DNA from: Acinetobacter puyangensis
GTDB taxonomy: Bacteria > Pseudomonadota > Gammaproteobacteria > Pseudomonadales > Moraxellaceae
Length of the DNA stretch: 64,000 bases
Assembly: GCF_900096995.1 (NCBI RefSeq)
Contig: NZ_OANT01000004.1
Location: forward strand, 186,001-250,000
Reading direction: 5' to 3'
The position numbers were made by a program, and so were the translations under genes. Positions 1 to 8,452 of this stretch are shown here, piece after piece (the stretch's first letter is position 1; each line of letters begins with the position of its first letter). A model generated the notes under the pieces. That model was not told where the DNA came from, did not search any database, and saw only the letters and a program-made list of their open reading frames with translations.

Positions 1-1
1 A

Positions 2-397
2 GAAAGTCTGGCAGATTATCGCGGTCTATTCTGGCGTCGTCCAATTTTGACGGCAACTTTGACCGTGATGATGTTATCGCTTGCAGGGATTCCATTAACT
101 GCCGGCTTTATCGCAAAATTTGTAGTGGTATTGGCTGCGGTTGCTGCAACCAACTGGTTCCTGGCTGCAATGATTATTGTTGGTAGTGGTATCGGTTTGT
201 ACTATTACCTGCGTGTGATGGTGGTGATGTATATGACAGCACCTGATGTACCACGTATTGATGCACAAGGTAACTGGGGTAAAACTGCGGGTGGAGTAAT
301 GGTCTTACTTGCAGCATTACTGGTATTGGTACTCGGTGTTTATCCAGAACCTTTATTAAACTTTGCCGAAGCTGCAAAAATTGCTGTAGTGCGATAA
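2..397 (+). CDS. nuoN: NADH-quinone oxidoreductase subunit N, C-terminal part (5' truncated)
   Basis: The reading frame is open from the first bases of the window and ends at TAA 395-397, so only about the last 131 residues are present. It encodes hydrophobic helices typical of the NuoN/antiporter-like subunit of respiratory complex I in the inner membrane. The stretch YRGLFWRRPILTATLTVMM followed by LSLAGIPLTAGFIAKF is the conserved NuoN segment with the proline and glycine hinge of the proton-channel helices. An internal ATG-like start would give a shorter frame, but the upstream residues match the family, so the gene simply begins outside the window. A strong terminator follows, consistent with nuoN being the last gene of the nuo operon. 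Confidence 0.93.
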   Translation, partial: ESLADYRGLFWRRPILTATLTVMMLSLAGIPLTAGFIAKFVVVLAAVAATNWFLAAMIIVGSGIGLYYYLRVMVVMYMTAPDVPRIDAQGNWGKTAGGVMVLLAALLVLVLGVYPEPLLNFAEAAKIAVVR

Positions 398-420
398 TTT
401 CGTTTATTAAAGATTATAAA

Positions 421-452
421 AGCCCACAAATTTCGGTTTGTGGGCTTTTTTA
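421..452 (+). terminator. Rho-independent terminator after nuoN
   Basis: A perfect 10-bp stem (421-430 pairs with 437-446) with a 6-base loop is followed directly by a T-run. It closes the nuo operon 24 bases after the nuoN stop and separates it from the haem cluster. Confidence 0.9.
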
Positions 453-532
453 TATAAAATGAAATAGCAATTTTTAATATAATTTTTACAGCTAATCTTG
501 GCAAAAGACTTCCGATAGATTACACTTTAATA

Positions 533-551
533 GAGAATAGTTATCATTTTC
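533..551 (+). promoter_or_regulatory. Probable Fur box upstream of the ECF sigma gene
   Basis: The 19 bases 533-551 (GAGAATAGTTATCATTTTC) match the classical 19-bp Fur consensus at 14 positions by hand count and lie 16 bases before the chosen start codon of the sigma factor. Fur repression of a FecI-type sigma gene is the usual arrangement for iron- or haem-uptake systems. The match is seen in the sequence; binding is inferred. Confidence 0.75.
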
Positions 552-567
552 AATTTTGCAGGTCGAT

Positions 568-1104
568 ATGAAACAGGGGTCAAACCAGCTTATCGAGTTT
601 TTTGTCAGTCATCATGATGAATTACTAAATTACCTGAATACCCGTTTGGGTAATCGGCAGTTTGCACTGGAAATGTTACAAGAAGCATATCTTCAGGTGA
701 TTAGAAAATCAGAATATTTTGAAAATAAAACAATGACGTTGGCATTACTTAAGCGGGTATCTTTGAATCTGGCGATTGATCATTGTCGTAAACAACAAGT
801 GTTTAATGATTATATTGAATTTGATAGTGAAAAAATTGATGGTGTATTTTCCTCAGATCTGGAAGGATGGACTTCCACAGAATTGGCTGTTGCCAGAGAA
901 CAATTTGAACAAAAAATACTTGAAAAAATAGATGAATTACCCTCAGCGTGTCAGGATGTATTCATCCTTGCCCATGTACATCATTTGACGCAGGAAGAAA
1001 TCACTGTGGCACTTGATTTGTCCAGAAGTATGGTCATCAAACACTTGAATCGTGCCTATTCATACTTTATTCCATTACTTTTTCCAGCAGATGATGCGTA
1101 TTAA
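568..1104 (+). CDS. FecI-type ECF sigma factor (haem/iron uptake)
   Basis: An RNA polymerase sigma-70 family protein of the extracytoplasmic-function group, about 178 residues. Region 2 lies at roughly residues 15-85 (including the LKRVSLNLAIDHCRK segment) and the region 4 helix-turn-helix at about 120-170 (LPSACQDVFILAHVH, then LTQEEITVALDLSRS). A TTG at 556 would add four residues; the ATG at 568 with AGG seven bases upstream is preferred. The gene sits between a Fur box and a FecR-type anti-sigma gene, followed by a TonB-dependent receptor with a signalling domain. This is the complete cell-surface signalling set, so it should drive transcription of the receptor and hemO when haem binds outside. 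The family is certain; the exact inducer is inferred from the haem oxygenase downstream. Confidence 0.9.
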   Translation: MKQGSNQLIEFFVSHHDELLNYLNTRLGNRQFALEMLQEAYLQVIRKSEYFENKTMTLALLKRVSLNLAIDHCRKQQVFNDYIEFDSEKIDGVFSSDLEGWTSTELAVAREQFEQKILEKIDELPSACQDVFILAHVHHLTQEEITVALDLSRSMVIKHLNRAYSYFIPLLFPADDAY

Positions 1105-1120
1105 CAAATTGTAGCCCGCC

Positions 1121-2017
1121 ATGTCAAAAACACAGCCAAACTCTTCCAAATCCAGATTGGTATCCTATACTGGTCGTGATATAGATGATGCCTTAGAGCC
1201 ATTTGAACAGGCACTCGTTGCTAATTTGCCAAGTAAAGAACAAATTATCTTGCGTGCCAGACAGCGCAAGTTACGGAAAAAACTGGGGACTTCTGCACTT
1301 GTACTCGTGGCATCATCTTCATTTTTATTGTGGTTAAATCCGGCTTATCAGACAGAACAATGGTCAACAGCATTAGCTGAAAATCAAACGATTGATCTCT
1401 CTGATGGCAGCCAGATTCAGCTGAATACACAATCAAAAGTCGTGGTCAAAATGCGTTTGCATTCCCGTGAAATACAATTACAACAGGGTGAAGCAACATT
1501 CCATGTGGGGCACTTGCCAGATCGCTGGCGTATATTTGAACGTCCGTTCACTGTTCAGGCAGGACAATTGTCTATTCGTGATATTGGTACAGTATTTAAT
1601 GTGCGGCGTTATTCGGAGCAGCATGCTGTGGTCACTGTATTGCAAGGTAAAGTGCGTGTAAGTACGTTGGCAGAACCAAAACATTTTGTTGATCTAGAAC
1701 ACAACCAGAGTATTGAAAATCATGCTACACAACTTGGTCAGCTCAAAACAGTGAATGCACAGGCACAGACGGCATGGCATAAGGGACAACTTAAATTTGA
1801 TAATATGACTTTGGCCGATGTGATGCAGGAATTCCAGCGTTATTCCACATTTAAGGTTGTATTTAGTCAGAAAAAGATTGAACAGCTTAAAATATCGGGA
1901 AGTTTTGAGACAGCGCAATATCAACAATTTATTCAATTATTGCCAGATTTTGCGCCTGTACAGGTGCAACAGTTGCCATCGGGTACATGGCAAATCACAT
2001 CAAGAGAAAATAAATAA
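1121..2017 (+). CDS. FecR-type anti-sigma factor / signal transducer
   Basis: A 298-residue inner-membrane regulator. A cytoplasmic N-terminal part (about 1-53) is followed by one transmembrane helix (about 56-72, TSALVLVASSSFLLWL) and a periplasmic FecR domain containing the typical LSDGSQIQLNTQSKV motif. The C-terminal part (about 235-290) resembles the STN-like fold that contacts the receptor's signalling domain. It starts 16 bases after the sigma-factor stop and is surely cotranscribed. Known role of the family: hold the ECF sigma inactive, or activate it, according to the state of the outer-membrane receptor. Confidence 0.9.
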   Translation: MSKTQPNSSKSRLVSYTGRDIDDALEPFEQALVANLPSKEQIILRARQRKLRKKLGTSALVLVASSSFLLWLNPAYQTEQWSTALAENQTIDLSDGSQIQLNTQSKVVVKMRLHSREIQLQQGEATFHVGHLPDRWRIFERPFTVQAGQLSIRDIGTVFNVRRYSEQHAVVTVLQGKVRVSTLAEPKHFVDLEHNQSIENHATQLGQLKTVNAQAQTAWHKGQLKFDNMTLADVMQEFQRYSTFKVVFSQKKIEQLKISGSFETAQYQQFIQLLPDFAPVQVQQLPSGTWQITSRENK

Positions 2018-2103
2018 AAATTTTTAATGATAAGGGTGTACATAATGCGTATCTAAATCGTTTAAGCAAATGAACAGTTATTTTTTCATTTGTGGGATTG
2101 GGT

Positions 2104-4824
2104 ATGAAGCAAAAATATCAAAACATGATCAAATTGTGGCAATTAAACACAATGAGTCTGGTTGTGGTGACAGCACTTTATTCGGGGAGTTTGTATGCAC
2201 AGGATATTGCACTTGAAGTAAATTTGCCTACACAATCGTTACAGGCATCTGTAGAACGAATTGCACAGCAGGGTAATGTGCATATTGTCTATGTCAGTGA
2301 TGTATTGCAGAATAAAAATGCATCGGCATTACAGGGAAAATATACGGTTGATCAGGCCTTACAGCAATTATTACAGGGTACGGATTTAACCGTACAAAAA
2401 AATGGCAATGTTTATACTATTTTGTCTGGTTCATTTGCGATTACACAATCTGACAATAAAATAATTGCTAGTTATCAAATATCTGAAAGTTACGATCCAG
2501 TACAATTGCCAATTATTAATGTCAAAGCCGAACAAGATAGTATTTATGATCAACCACATTCTATTAGTGTGATTAGTCGTGAACAGATGGATAATCGACC
2601 AACACGTCATGCTGCTGATATGTTGGAACAATCGGCAGGAGTCTACTCCAGTGTGAGCCAGCAAGATCCTGCTTTATCGATCAATATTCGGGGTATACAA
2701 GATTTTGGTCGGGTAAATATGAATATTGATGGGATGCGTCAAAACTTCCAAAAAACCAGTCATGGTGCACGTGACGGTCAAATGTATATCGATTCGGAAT
2801 TATTGTCTAACGTAAAAATTGAAAAGGGTGCTACCAATAGTTTGGGAAGTGCAGGTACTTTAGGTGGTATTGCCACGTTTAGTACGGTCAATGCTGATGA
2901 GTTTTTATCTGATGGTAAAAATATGGGCGGAAAATTACATGCAAGTACAGGTAATAACGCAACTAATTTTATCGGCAGTGCAATTGTTGCAGGTCGTTAT
3001 CAGGATATTGATGTATTGCTAGGTGTTAGTGCGCGAAAGTTAGGTGATTACGATCCGGGGAAAAAAGGTAATATTGGTGATATTCGAACATCTGTTAGTG
3101 ACCCTTACAATGCAGGAGTTACCACAACAGCAATGCAGGAAGCTTTGAAGAATCAGAAAGTTTTGTATTCAAATTATGAAATGAAGTCCACTTTATTTAA
3201 GATCGGCTGGAATATTGATGAAAGTCAGCGTTTACAATTTAGCTATTTGCAGACTGATACCGATACACCAAATGCGGGAATGATCACCGCAATTTATGAT
3301 GATCCGAACAATACTCGTGGTTATTATACCTTGGGCTGGAAAAATACAGGGTTTAGTGAGGTAAGTGCTAAAAACTTTGCACTGGATTATAGCTTAAAGC
3401 CAGTCGGTCAGGATTGGCTGGATTTAAGAGCCAAAATATATCATGTGGATACCGAAGATAACACGAATACTTATAGTACCAGTAGTCTAACAGATAATAG
3501 TTACTGGACAGAAACCCAATTGAAAACCTATGGATTACAACTGGAAAATACTTCACGATTTCCTTTGCTGGATAAACACATGCTACAGGTTAATTATGGG
3601 CTAGATTTTTTTTATGATAAAAATGACAGCCAGTCAACCAAAGCCACCATGGAAGGAGTCACTCCCAAAGGTAATCGCTGGATGGGAAGTATTTTTGGGA
3701 ACCTTGCCTACAATTATGAAGACTGGTTGAGAGTAGAAGGTGGTTTGCGTTATGATCGCTATCAATTAAAAGGGAATACTAGTATAGATGGAATATGGTA
3801 TATCTATGATGTTTGCACAGAAAGAAGGGCTTCTTCATGTACATATCAGGATACGATGAGTTGGAATGTTGATCGCGAAGGAAGCAAATTATCACCGAAT
3901 TTTGCAGTGGGAATTAAACCAGGGCTCGAATGGCTGGAATTTTTTGCTAATTATGGCAAAGCTTATCGTCCACCTGCAATTACTGAAACACTGGTCTCGG
4001 GTAGTGCACACAGTTCTGCTACAGTATATCCCAATCCTTATGCAGAAGAAGAAAGATCGGAATCATGGGAAACTGGATTAAATATAAATAAGCAAAATTT
4101 ATTTTTTAAAAACGATCGATTTAATACAAAAATTGCTTATTTCGATACTAGTGTTGATAACTACATTTCACTGGCAACCAATAGGATTCTACCTGGATAT
4201 GGCGTTCTTGCCAGTTCCGGATATGCTGCATATGTTAATAATCTATTAAAAACACAATTTAGAGGGATTGAATACCAATTTAGCTATGATGCAGATATTT
4301 TCTATGCGAATCTGACTTATACAAGAATGTTAGGGAAAAATGATTTTTGTTCCAAAGCAGCATGGTTAGGGAATAAAATTCAATTTGGTGGAGAAGCTTA
4401 TAATTGGTATCCAGTTGAATATGAACAAAATACCTTGGCATGTAGTAATAGTGATTCTGGAATAACAAGCGGTACATTTAGTAATCTTAATTATCTCCCT
4501 GGGGATAGAGGTTCATTAACTTTAGGTGGACGCTTATTTGATCATCGTTTAGATTTTGGCACGGTTATTCGGTATAACAAAGGTCAACAGGATCATTCTG
4601 TAGTTGCAAGTAGTGGTGCTGTAGGATCATTTTATGTCGCTGATTGGCCGAAATACACTTTATTTGATATTTATGCCAGTTATCAGATTAACCAAAAGTT
4701 AAAGCTCAGCGGATCGGTGGAGAATCTGACGAATCGTGCTTATGTAGTTGCTTTTGGTGATACTTTATCTTATACCCTAGGTCGTGGTCGCACCTTTCAG
4801 GCCGGGCTGGAATATCGTTTCTGA
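2104..4824 (+). CDS. TonB-dependent haem/haemoprotein receptor with STN signalling domain
   Basis: An outer-membrane receptor of about 906 residues. A signal peptide ends near LYAQD, then a secretin/TonB short N-terminal (STN) domain covers about residues 35-110, marking it as a transducer able to signal through FecR. A plug domain follows (residues about 140-260, including LEQSAGVYSS and the NIRGIQDFGRVNMNIDGMRQ region), then a 22-strand barrel ending in aromatic F (GLEYRF). The stretch YGKAYRPP ... SAHSS ... YPNPYAEEE resembles the FRAP/NPDL boxes with an intervening histidine found in haem receptors. The upstream GTG at 2092 was rejected in favour of ATG 2104. Haem as ligand is supported by hemO downstream; no tonB/exbBD genes are visible nearby. 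Confidence 0.88.
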   Translation: MKQKYQNMIKLWQLNTMSLVVVTALYSGSLYAQDIALEVNLPTQSLQASVERIAQQGNVHIVYVSDVLQNKNASALQGKYTVDQALQQLLQGTDLTVQKNGNVYTILSGSFAITQSDNKIIASYQISESYDPVQLPIINVKAEQDSIYDQPHSISVISREQMDNRPTRHAADMLEQSAGVYSSVSQQDPALSINIRGIQDFGRVNMNIDGMRQNFQKTSHGARDGQMYIDSELLSNVKIEKGATNSLGSAGTLGGIATFSTVNADEFLSDGKNMGGKLHASTGNNATNFIGSAIVAGRYQDIDVLLGVSARKLGDYDPGKKGNIGDIRTSVSDPYNAGVTTTAMQEALKNQKVLYSNYEMKSTLFKIGWNIDESQRLQFSYLQTDTDTPNAGMITAIYDDPNNTRGYYTLGWKNTGFSEVSAKNFALDYSLKPVGQDWLDLRAKIYHVDTEDNTNTYSTSSLTDNSYWTETQLKTYGLQLENTSRFPLLDKHMLQVNYGLDFFYDKNDSQSTKATMEGVTPKGNRWMGSIFGNLAYNYEDWLRVEGGLRYDRYQLKGNTSIDGIWYIYDVCTERRASSCTYQDTMSWNVDREGSKLSPNFAVGIKPGLEWLEFFANYGKAYRPPAITETLVSGSAHSSATVYPNPYAEEERSESWETGLNINKQNLFFKNDRFNTKIAYFDTSVDNYISLATNRILPGYGVLASSGYAAYVNNLLKTQFRGIEYQFSYDADIFYANLTYTRMLGKNDFCSKAAWLGNKIQFGGEAYNWYPVEYEQNTLACSNSDSGITSGTFSNLNYLPGDRGSLTLGGRLFDHRLDFGTVIRYNKGQQDHSVVASSGAVGSFYVADWPKYTLFDIYASYQINQKLKLSGSVENLTNRAYVVAFGDTLSYTLGRGRTFQAGLEYRF

Positions 4825-4920
4825 TTTGATACAAATTTAAATTTACTATTTAGCACAGTATTTCTAATCATGGAAGTGTTGTGCAATTGTTAAATTCCAG
4901 CCCGTTTGCAAGGAAATATT

Positions 4921-5514
4921 ATGAATATCGTTCAATCCGAACAGCAAAATTTATTATCAACACGTTTAAAAACCGAAACCAGCCATGAACATGAGCGCAT
5001 GGAACAGTTAATGGAAAAAGCACAGGTTTTTGCCAACAAAACCAATTATGCACAGCATACACTGGCGCAATATTACTTCCAGCAGGACGTGGAAAATCTA
5101 TATCGTCATGTAGAGGTAGAAAAAATCATACCGGATTTAGAGGTGCGGGGACGTTCACAAGCTGCGTTACTGGATTTGCAGGATTTAGATATTGAACCGC
5201 ACAGTGAAGAAATTGCCACTTTAAATGTAGGTTATCCAGAAGCCTTGGGCTGGATCTATGTCTCAGAAGGTTCAACATTGGGGGCAGCCTTTTTATTTAA
5301 AGAAGCACAAGCCAAACTGGGCCTATCGGCAGAATTTGGTGCAAGAAATCTGGCAGCCTATCCTGAAGGTCGCATGCGAGTCTGGAAACGATTTAAACAG
5401 GCTTTAGATGATGCAAATTTTAGCAAGGAAGATCAGGACAAAGTGATTCAAGGCGCTTTGGACGGTTTTTCCCGTTTTGGTGTTTTACTGGAAAATCTGG
5501 ATCAATTGAAGTAA
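4921..5514 (+). CDS. hemO: Haem oxygenase (biliverdin-producing), HemO/PigA type
   Basis: A cytosolic haem oxygenase of 197 residues that opens haem to release iron, biliverdin and CO. The sequence follows the Pseudomonas PigA/Neisseria HemO pattern: a proximal-histidine region around H24 (HEHERME), the QYYFQQDVENLYRHVE helix, and the distal-helix signature LGWIYVSEGSTLGAAFLFK. The start is ATG 4921, preceded by AGGA with six-base spacing; an in-frame TTG at 4906 is ignored. It follows the receptor gene by 96 bases without a visible terminator and precedes a DUF454 gene by nine bases. It thus uses the haem imported by the receptor. Confidence 0.92.
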   Translation: MNIVQSEQQNLLSTRLKTETSHEHERMEQLMEKAQVFANKTNYAQHTLAQYYFQQDVENLYRHVEVEKIIPDLEVRGRSQAALLDLQDLDIEPHSEEIATLNVGYPEALGWIYVSEGSTLGAAFLFKEAQAKLGLSAEFGARNLAAYPEGRMRVWKRFKQALDDANFSKEDQDKVIQGALDGFSRFGVLLENLDQLK

Positions 5515-5523
5515 ATAAGGATC

Positions 5524-5958
5524 ATGATGCCGATGCAACCAGCCAAGCCAGATCAAAAAATTGGAAAACAACCAAAACTGGCAAAATCAGCGATCATTCG
5601 CTGGTTATGTATCATCTTGGCTTGGGCTTGTATCATCATTGGTACGATAGGGATTGTCGTGCCGGGCTTACCGACCATTGATTTTTATATACTGGCCGGG
5701 ATTTTTGCTGCAAAAGGCTCACAGCGTTTACATTTCTGGATTTATCACAATCGTTTTATTGGACCGATCTTGCAGCAGTGGCATGAACATCGCAGTATTC
5801 CAAAAAAAGCCAAATATATTTCCCTGATCAGTATGAGTATTGCAGCAGGGATCATGATCTGGAAAGTACCGCATCCATGGTTTGTTGGGATCACCATTGG
5901 TTGTATGGTGTTGGTACAGGTGTGGCTGTGGCTAAAAGTTCCCGATAAGGTTGGATGA
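5524..5958 (+). CDS. DUF454 (YbaN-like) inner membrane protein in the haem cluster
   Basis: A small inner-membrane protein of 144 residues (143 if the second ATG at 5527 is used, which has better spacing from AAGG). The DUF454 core is clear: GTIGIVVPGLPTIDFYILAG with the PGLPT motif between two helices, then FAAKGSQRLHFWI, the basic SIPKKAKY loop, and two C-terminal helices. Three to four transmembrane segments are predicted by eye. The biochemical function of this family is unknown. Its position immediately behind hemO suggests cotranscription with the haem oxygenase. A paralogue lies at 48588-48974. Confidence 0.85.
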   Translation: MMPMQPAKPDQKIGKQPKLAKSAIIRWLCIILAWACIIIGTIGIVVPGLPTIDFYILAGIFAAKGSQRLHFWIYHNRFIGPILQQWHEHRSIPKKAKYISLISMSIAAGIMIWKVPHPWFVGITIGCMVLVQVWLWLKVPDKVG

Positions 5959-6002
5959 ATTTTAATGGACCGTATTTTTTTCTAAAATCAGATTCTTGAC
6001 TG

Positions 6003-6812
6003 TTATAAGAAGTTTCGTAACTCTCTTGCCGTATCTTGTAATAGTGGCAGAATATTTTTAATGAGATAATCCTGTGTAGTACGCATACTGGGCGATACAA
6101 TATTCAGCGCTGCCACGACTTTGCCAAAACTGTTATAAACGGGTACCGCCAAAGCGTGTACACCAAGTTCATGTTCCTCACAGGAATAGCACCAATCCTG
6201 TTCTCGAATGTCCTGTAAGAGTGCTAGAAATTGATTATTATCGGTATGTGTATATTTGGTTAGACGTTGAAGCGGATATTTTTCCAGCCATTCCAGAATT
6301 TCCTGTTCTGATAAATGTGCCAATAAAATTTTACCTGCCGAGGTAGCATGCGCAGGCAAACGATTGCCCAGATGTAAACCATAAGGATTGACCCGATCTG
6401 TTTGTTGATGGGCGGCACTTCGTGCGATGGTGATTGCTTCATAACCTTCTAGCACCATCACCGAAAAAATCTGTGATGTTTGATTGGTGAGCAGATTTAA
6501 CAAGGGTTGTGAGATTTTTGGTAATTGTGCGGCACCAAGATAGGCACCGGAAAATTTTAAGACTTTGGGGGTTAAATAAAAATAATGACCATCAGATTCT
6601 AAATAACCCAGATATTCCAATGTGAGCAAATGGCGTCTTGCCGCTGCCCGGGTCATCCCGGTTTTTTCAGCCGCCATGGAAATATTCAAGCGATGTCGAT
6701 CTGTACCAAAGCTGTCTAAAATGGCCATTCCTTTACTGATGCCTGCAATAAAATCTTCGTGGCGAATGGTTTTTTTATTCTCATGATTGAAGATCAGTTT
6801 TTCCGTAGTCAT
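6003..6812 (-). CDS. pcaU: IclR-family regulator of the pca-qui genes (PcaU)
   Basis: A 269-residue IclR-type transcription factor. An N-terminal winged helix-turn-helix (about residues 25-85, with ISMAAEKTGMTRAAARRHLL as recognition segment) is followed by the IclR effector domain, including NRLPAHATSAGKILLAHL and CEEHELGVHALAVPV. Divergent placement against pcaI, separated by 276 bases that contain an inverted repeat, is the arrangement of PcaU in A. baylyi, where protocatechuate turns it into an activator of pca-qui expression. PobR and PcaR are close relatives, but context decides for PcaU. The gene converges on the DUF454 gene, leaving 44 bases between the stops. Confidence 0.92.
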   Translation of the reverse strand: MTTEKLIFNHENKKTIRHEDFIAGISKGMAILDSFGTDRHRLNISMAAEKTGMTRAAARRHLLTLEYLGYLESDGHYFYLTPKVLKFSGAYLGAAQLPKISQPLLNLLTNQTSQIFSVMVLEGYEAITIARSAAHQQTDRVNPYGLHLGNRLPAHATSAGKILLAHLSEQEILEWLEKYPLQRLTKYTHTDNNQFLALLQDIREQDWCYSCEEHELGVHALAVPVYNSFGKVVAALNIVSPSMRTTQDYLIKNILPLLQDTARELRNFL

Positions 6813-6876
6813 GTATATATCCTTAGCTTGCTCGTCCTAAGTCACCTTATTAATATACGTTAAAATTATGACATAA

Positions 6877-6945
6877 TGTTCGATGATTAGTCTTAATTGA
6901 CGATTATCGAACAAAAAATGGTGTAGTGACTAGCATTTCAGAACA
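6877..6945. promoter_or_regulatory. Putative PcaU operator: inverted repeat plus a third degenerate copy
   Basis: TGTTCGATGAT (6877-6887) and ATTATCGAACA (6903-6913) form an 11-bp inverted repeat with one mismatch. A third partial copy in the direction of the second arm, ATTTCAGAACA (6935-6945), matches it at 8 of 11 positions. The second and third copies start 32 bases apart, about three helical turns. PcaU of ADP1 is reported to bind a palindrome plus one more direct repeat in this intergenic region, so this set is the natural candidate. The repeats are seen; binding is inferred. Confidence 0.75.
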
Positions 6946-7088
6946 AAATTATAAAAAATGAGCATAACGGAATGTTAAGTAAAATACTCAGGATTAGAGA
7001 TTAAAAAGTTTACTCTTTGCATAGTACTGATCACTCAATTTGTATTTGCATTCCAAACAAATTTTTTGTTGTGTAATGGAGTCACCCC

Positions 7089-7772
7089 ATGATTGATAAA
7101 AGCCAAGCTTCTCTTTCGGAAGTATTGTCCCAGATAAAAGATGGATCAACCATCATGATAGGTGGCTTTGGTACAGCAGGACAACCCGCCGAGCTGATTG
7201 ATGGTTTAATTGAGCTTGGTATCAAGGATCTGGTGATCGTTAATAATAATGCCGGTAATGGCGACTATGGTCTAGCCAAACTGTTAAAAACCGGTGCAGT
7301 CCGTAAAATCATTTGTTCTTTTCCACGTCAATCCGATTCTTGGGTGTTTGATGAACTCTATCATGCCGGCAAAATCGAACTTGAGTTAGTACCGCAAGGC
7401 AATCTGGCCTGCCGTATTCAGGCTGCCGGTATGGGATTGGGTGCAGTATTTACCCCAACCGGTTTTGGTACATTATTGGCAGAAGGCAAGGAAACCCGTC
7501 ATATTGATGGTAAAGATTATGTACTGGAATATCCGATTAAAGCTGATTTTGCCCTGATCAAAGCGCAGCAGGGTGATCGTTGGGGCAATCTGGTGTATCG
7601 TAAATCGGCACGTAATTTTGGTCCGATCATGGCCATGGCTGCCGATGTCACCATTGCTCAGGTCTCAGAAGTGGTACAACTGGGAGAACTTGATCCGGAA
7701 CATATTATTACCCCGGGTATTTTTGTCCAGCATGTGCTGGCTGTAGGTACATCACAAGGTCAAGGAGAATAA
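7089..7772 (+). CDS. pcaI: 3-oxoadipate CoA-transferase subunit A
   Basis: Alpha subunit (227 residues) of succinyl-CoA:3-oxoadipate CoA-transferase, the step that activates 3-oxoadipate in the beta-ketoadipate pathway. Family features are the N-terminal GGFGTAGQPAELIDGLIE glycine-rich CoA-binding segment and the GFGTLLAEGKE motif typical of CoA-transferase family I alpha subunits. The ATG has GGAG about seven bases upstream. It is the first gene of the pca-qui run and is followed by pcaJ after a single base, as expected for the two subunits of one enzyme. Confidence 0.94.
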   Translation: MIDKSQASLSEVLSQIKDGSTIMIGGFGTAGQPAELIDGLIELGIKDLVIVNNNAGNGDYGLAKLLKTGAVRKIICSFPRQSDSWVFDELYHAGKIELELVPQGNLACRIQAAGMGLGAVFTPTGFGTLLAEGKETRHIDGKDYVLEYPIKADFALIKAQQGDRWGNLVYRKSARNFGPIMAMAADVTIAQVSEVVQLGELDPEHIITPGIFVQHVLAVGTSQGQGE

Positions 7773-7773
7773 A

Positions 7774-8442
7774 ATGAGCTATCAAAAATTAAGCCGTGAC
7801 CAGATTGCGCAGCGTGTAGCACAAGATATTCCCGATGGCGCTTATGTCAATCTCGGTATTGGTTTACCCACCAAAATTGCCAGTTATTTACCGTCCGATA
7901 AAGATGTGTTTTTGCATTCCGAAAATGGTTTGCTGGCTTTTGGCCCACCACCTGCCAAAGGTGAGGAAGATCCGGAACTGATCAATGCCGGCAAAGAATT
8001 TGTCACCATGTTGCAAGGTGGTTGTTTTTTTCATCATGGAGATTCCTTTGCCATGATGCGCGGTGGACATTTGGATATTGCAGTACTGGGTGCATTCCAG
8101 ATTGCTGAAAATGGTGATCTGGCCAACTGGCATACCGGTGCACCTGACGCTATTCCTGCGGTCGGTGGTGCCATGGATCTGGCAGTCGGTGCCAAGAAAG
8201 TGTTTATCACCACCGATCATGTCACCAAAAAAGGTGAAGCCAAAATTGTCAAGGAGCTCAGCTATCCTGCAACAGGTCTAAAATGCGTGGATCGTATCTA
8301 TACCGATCTATGTGTGATTGATGTGACAGCAGACGGCTTAAAAGTGATTGAAAAAGTTGAAGGATTAAGCTTTGACGAATTACAGTCATTGACTGGTGCG
8401 ACGCTGATTGATGCTACACAGCTTAATACGACACAAGGTTAA
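7774..8442 (+). CDS. pcaJ: 3-oxoadipate CoA-transferase subunit B
   Basis: Beta subunit (222 residues) of the PcaIJ transferase. The motif SENGLLAFGP carries the catalytic glutamate that forms the glutamyl-CoA thioester in family I CoA-transferases, and NLGIGLPTKIASYLP is the characteristic N-terminal signature. Its ribosome binding site lies in the end of pcaI (AAGGAGAAT), giving coupled synthesis of the two subunits. Confidence 0.94.
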   Translation: MSYQKLSRDQIAQRVAQDIPDGAYVNLGIGLPTKIASYLPSDKDVFLHSENGLLAFGPPPAKGEEDPELINAGKEFVTMLQGGCFFHHGDSFAMMRGGHLDIAVLGAFQIAENGDLANWHTGAPDAIPAVGGAMDLAVGAKKVFITTDHVTKKGEAKIVKELSYPATGLKCVDRIYTDLCVIDVTADGLKVIEKVEGLSFDELQSLTGATLIDATQLNTTQG

Positions 8443-8452
8443 GGAAAACAGC

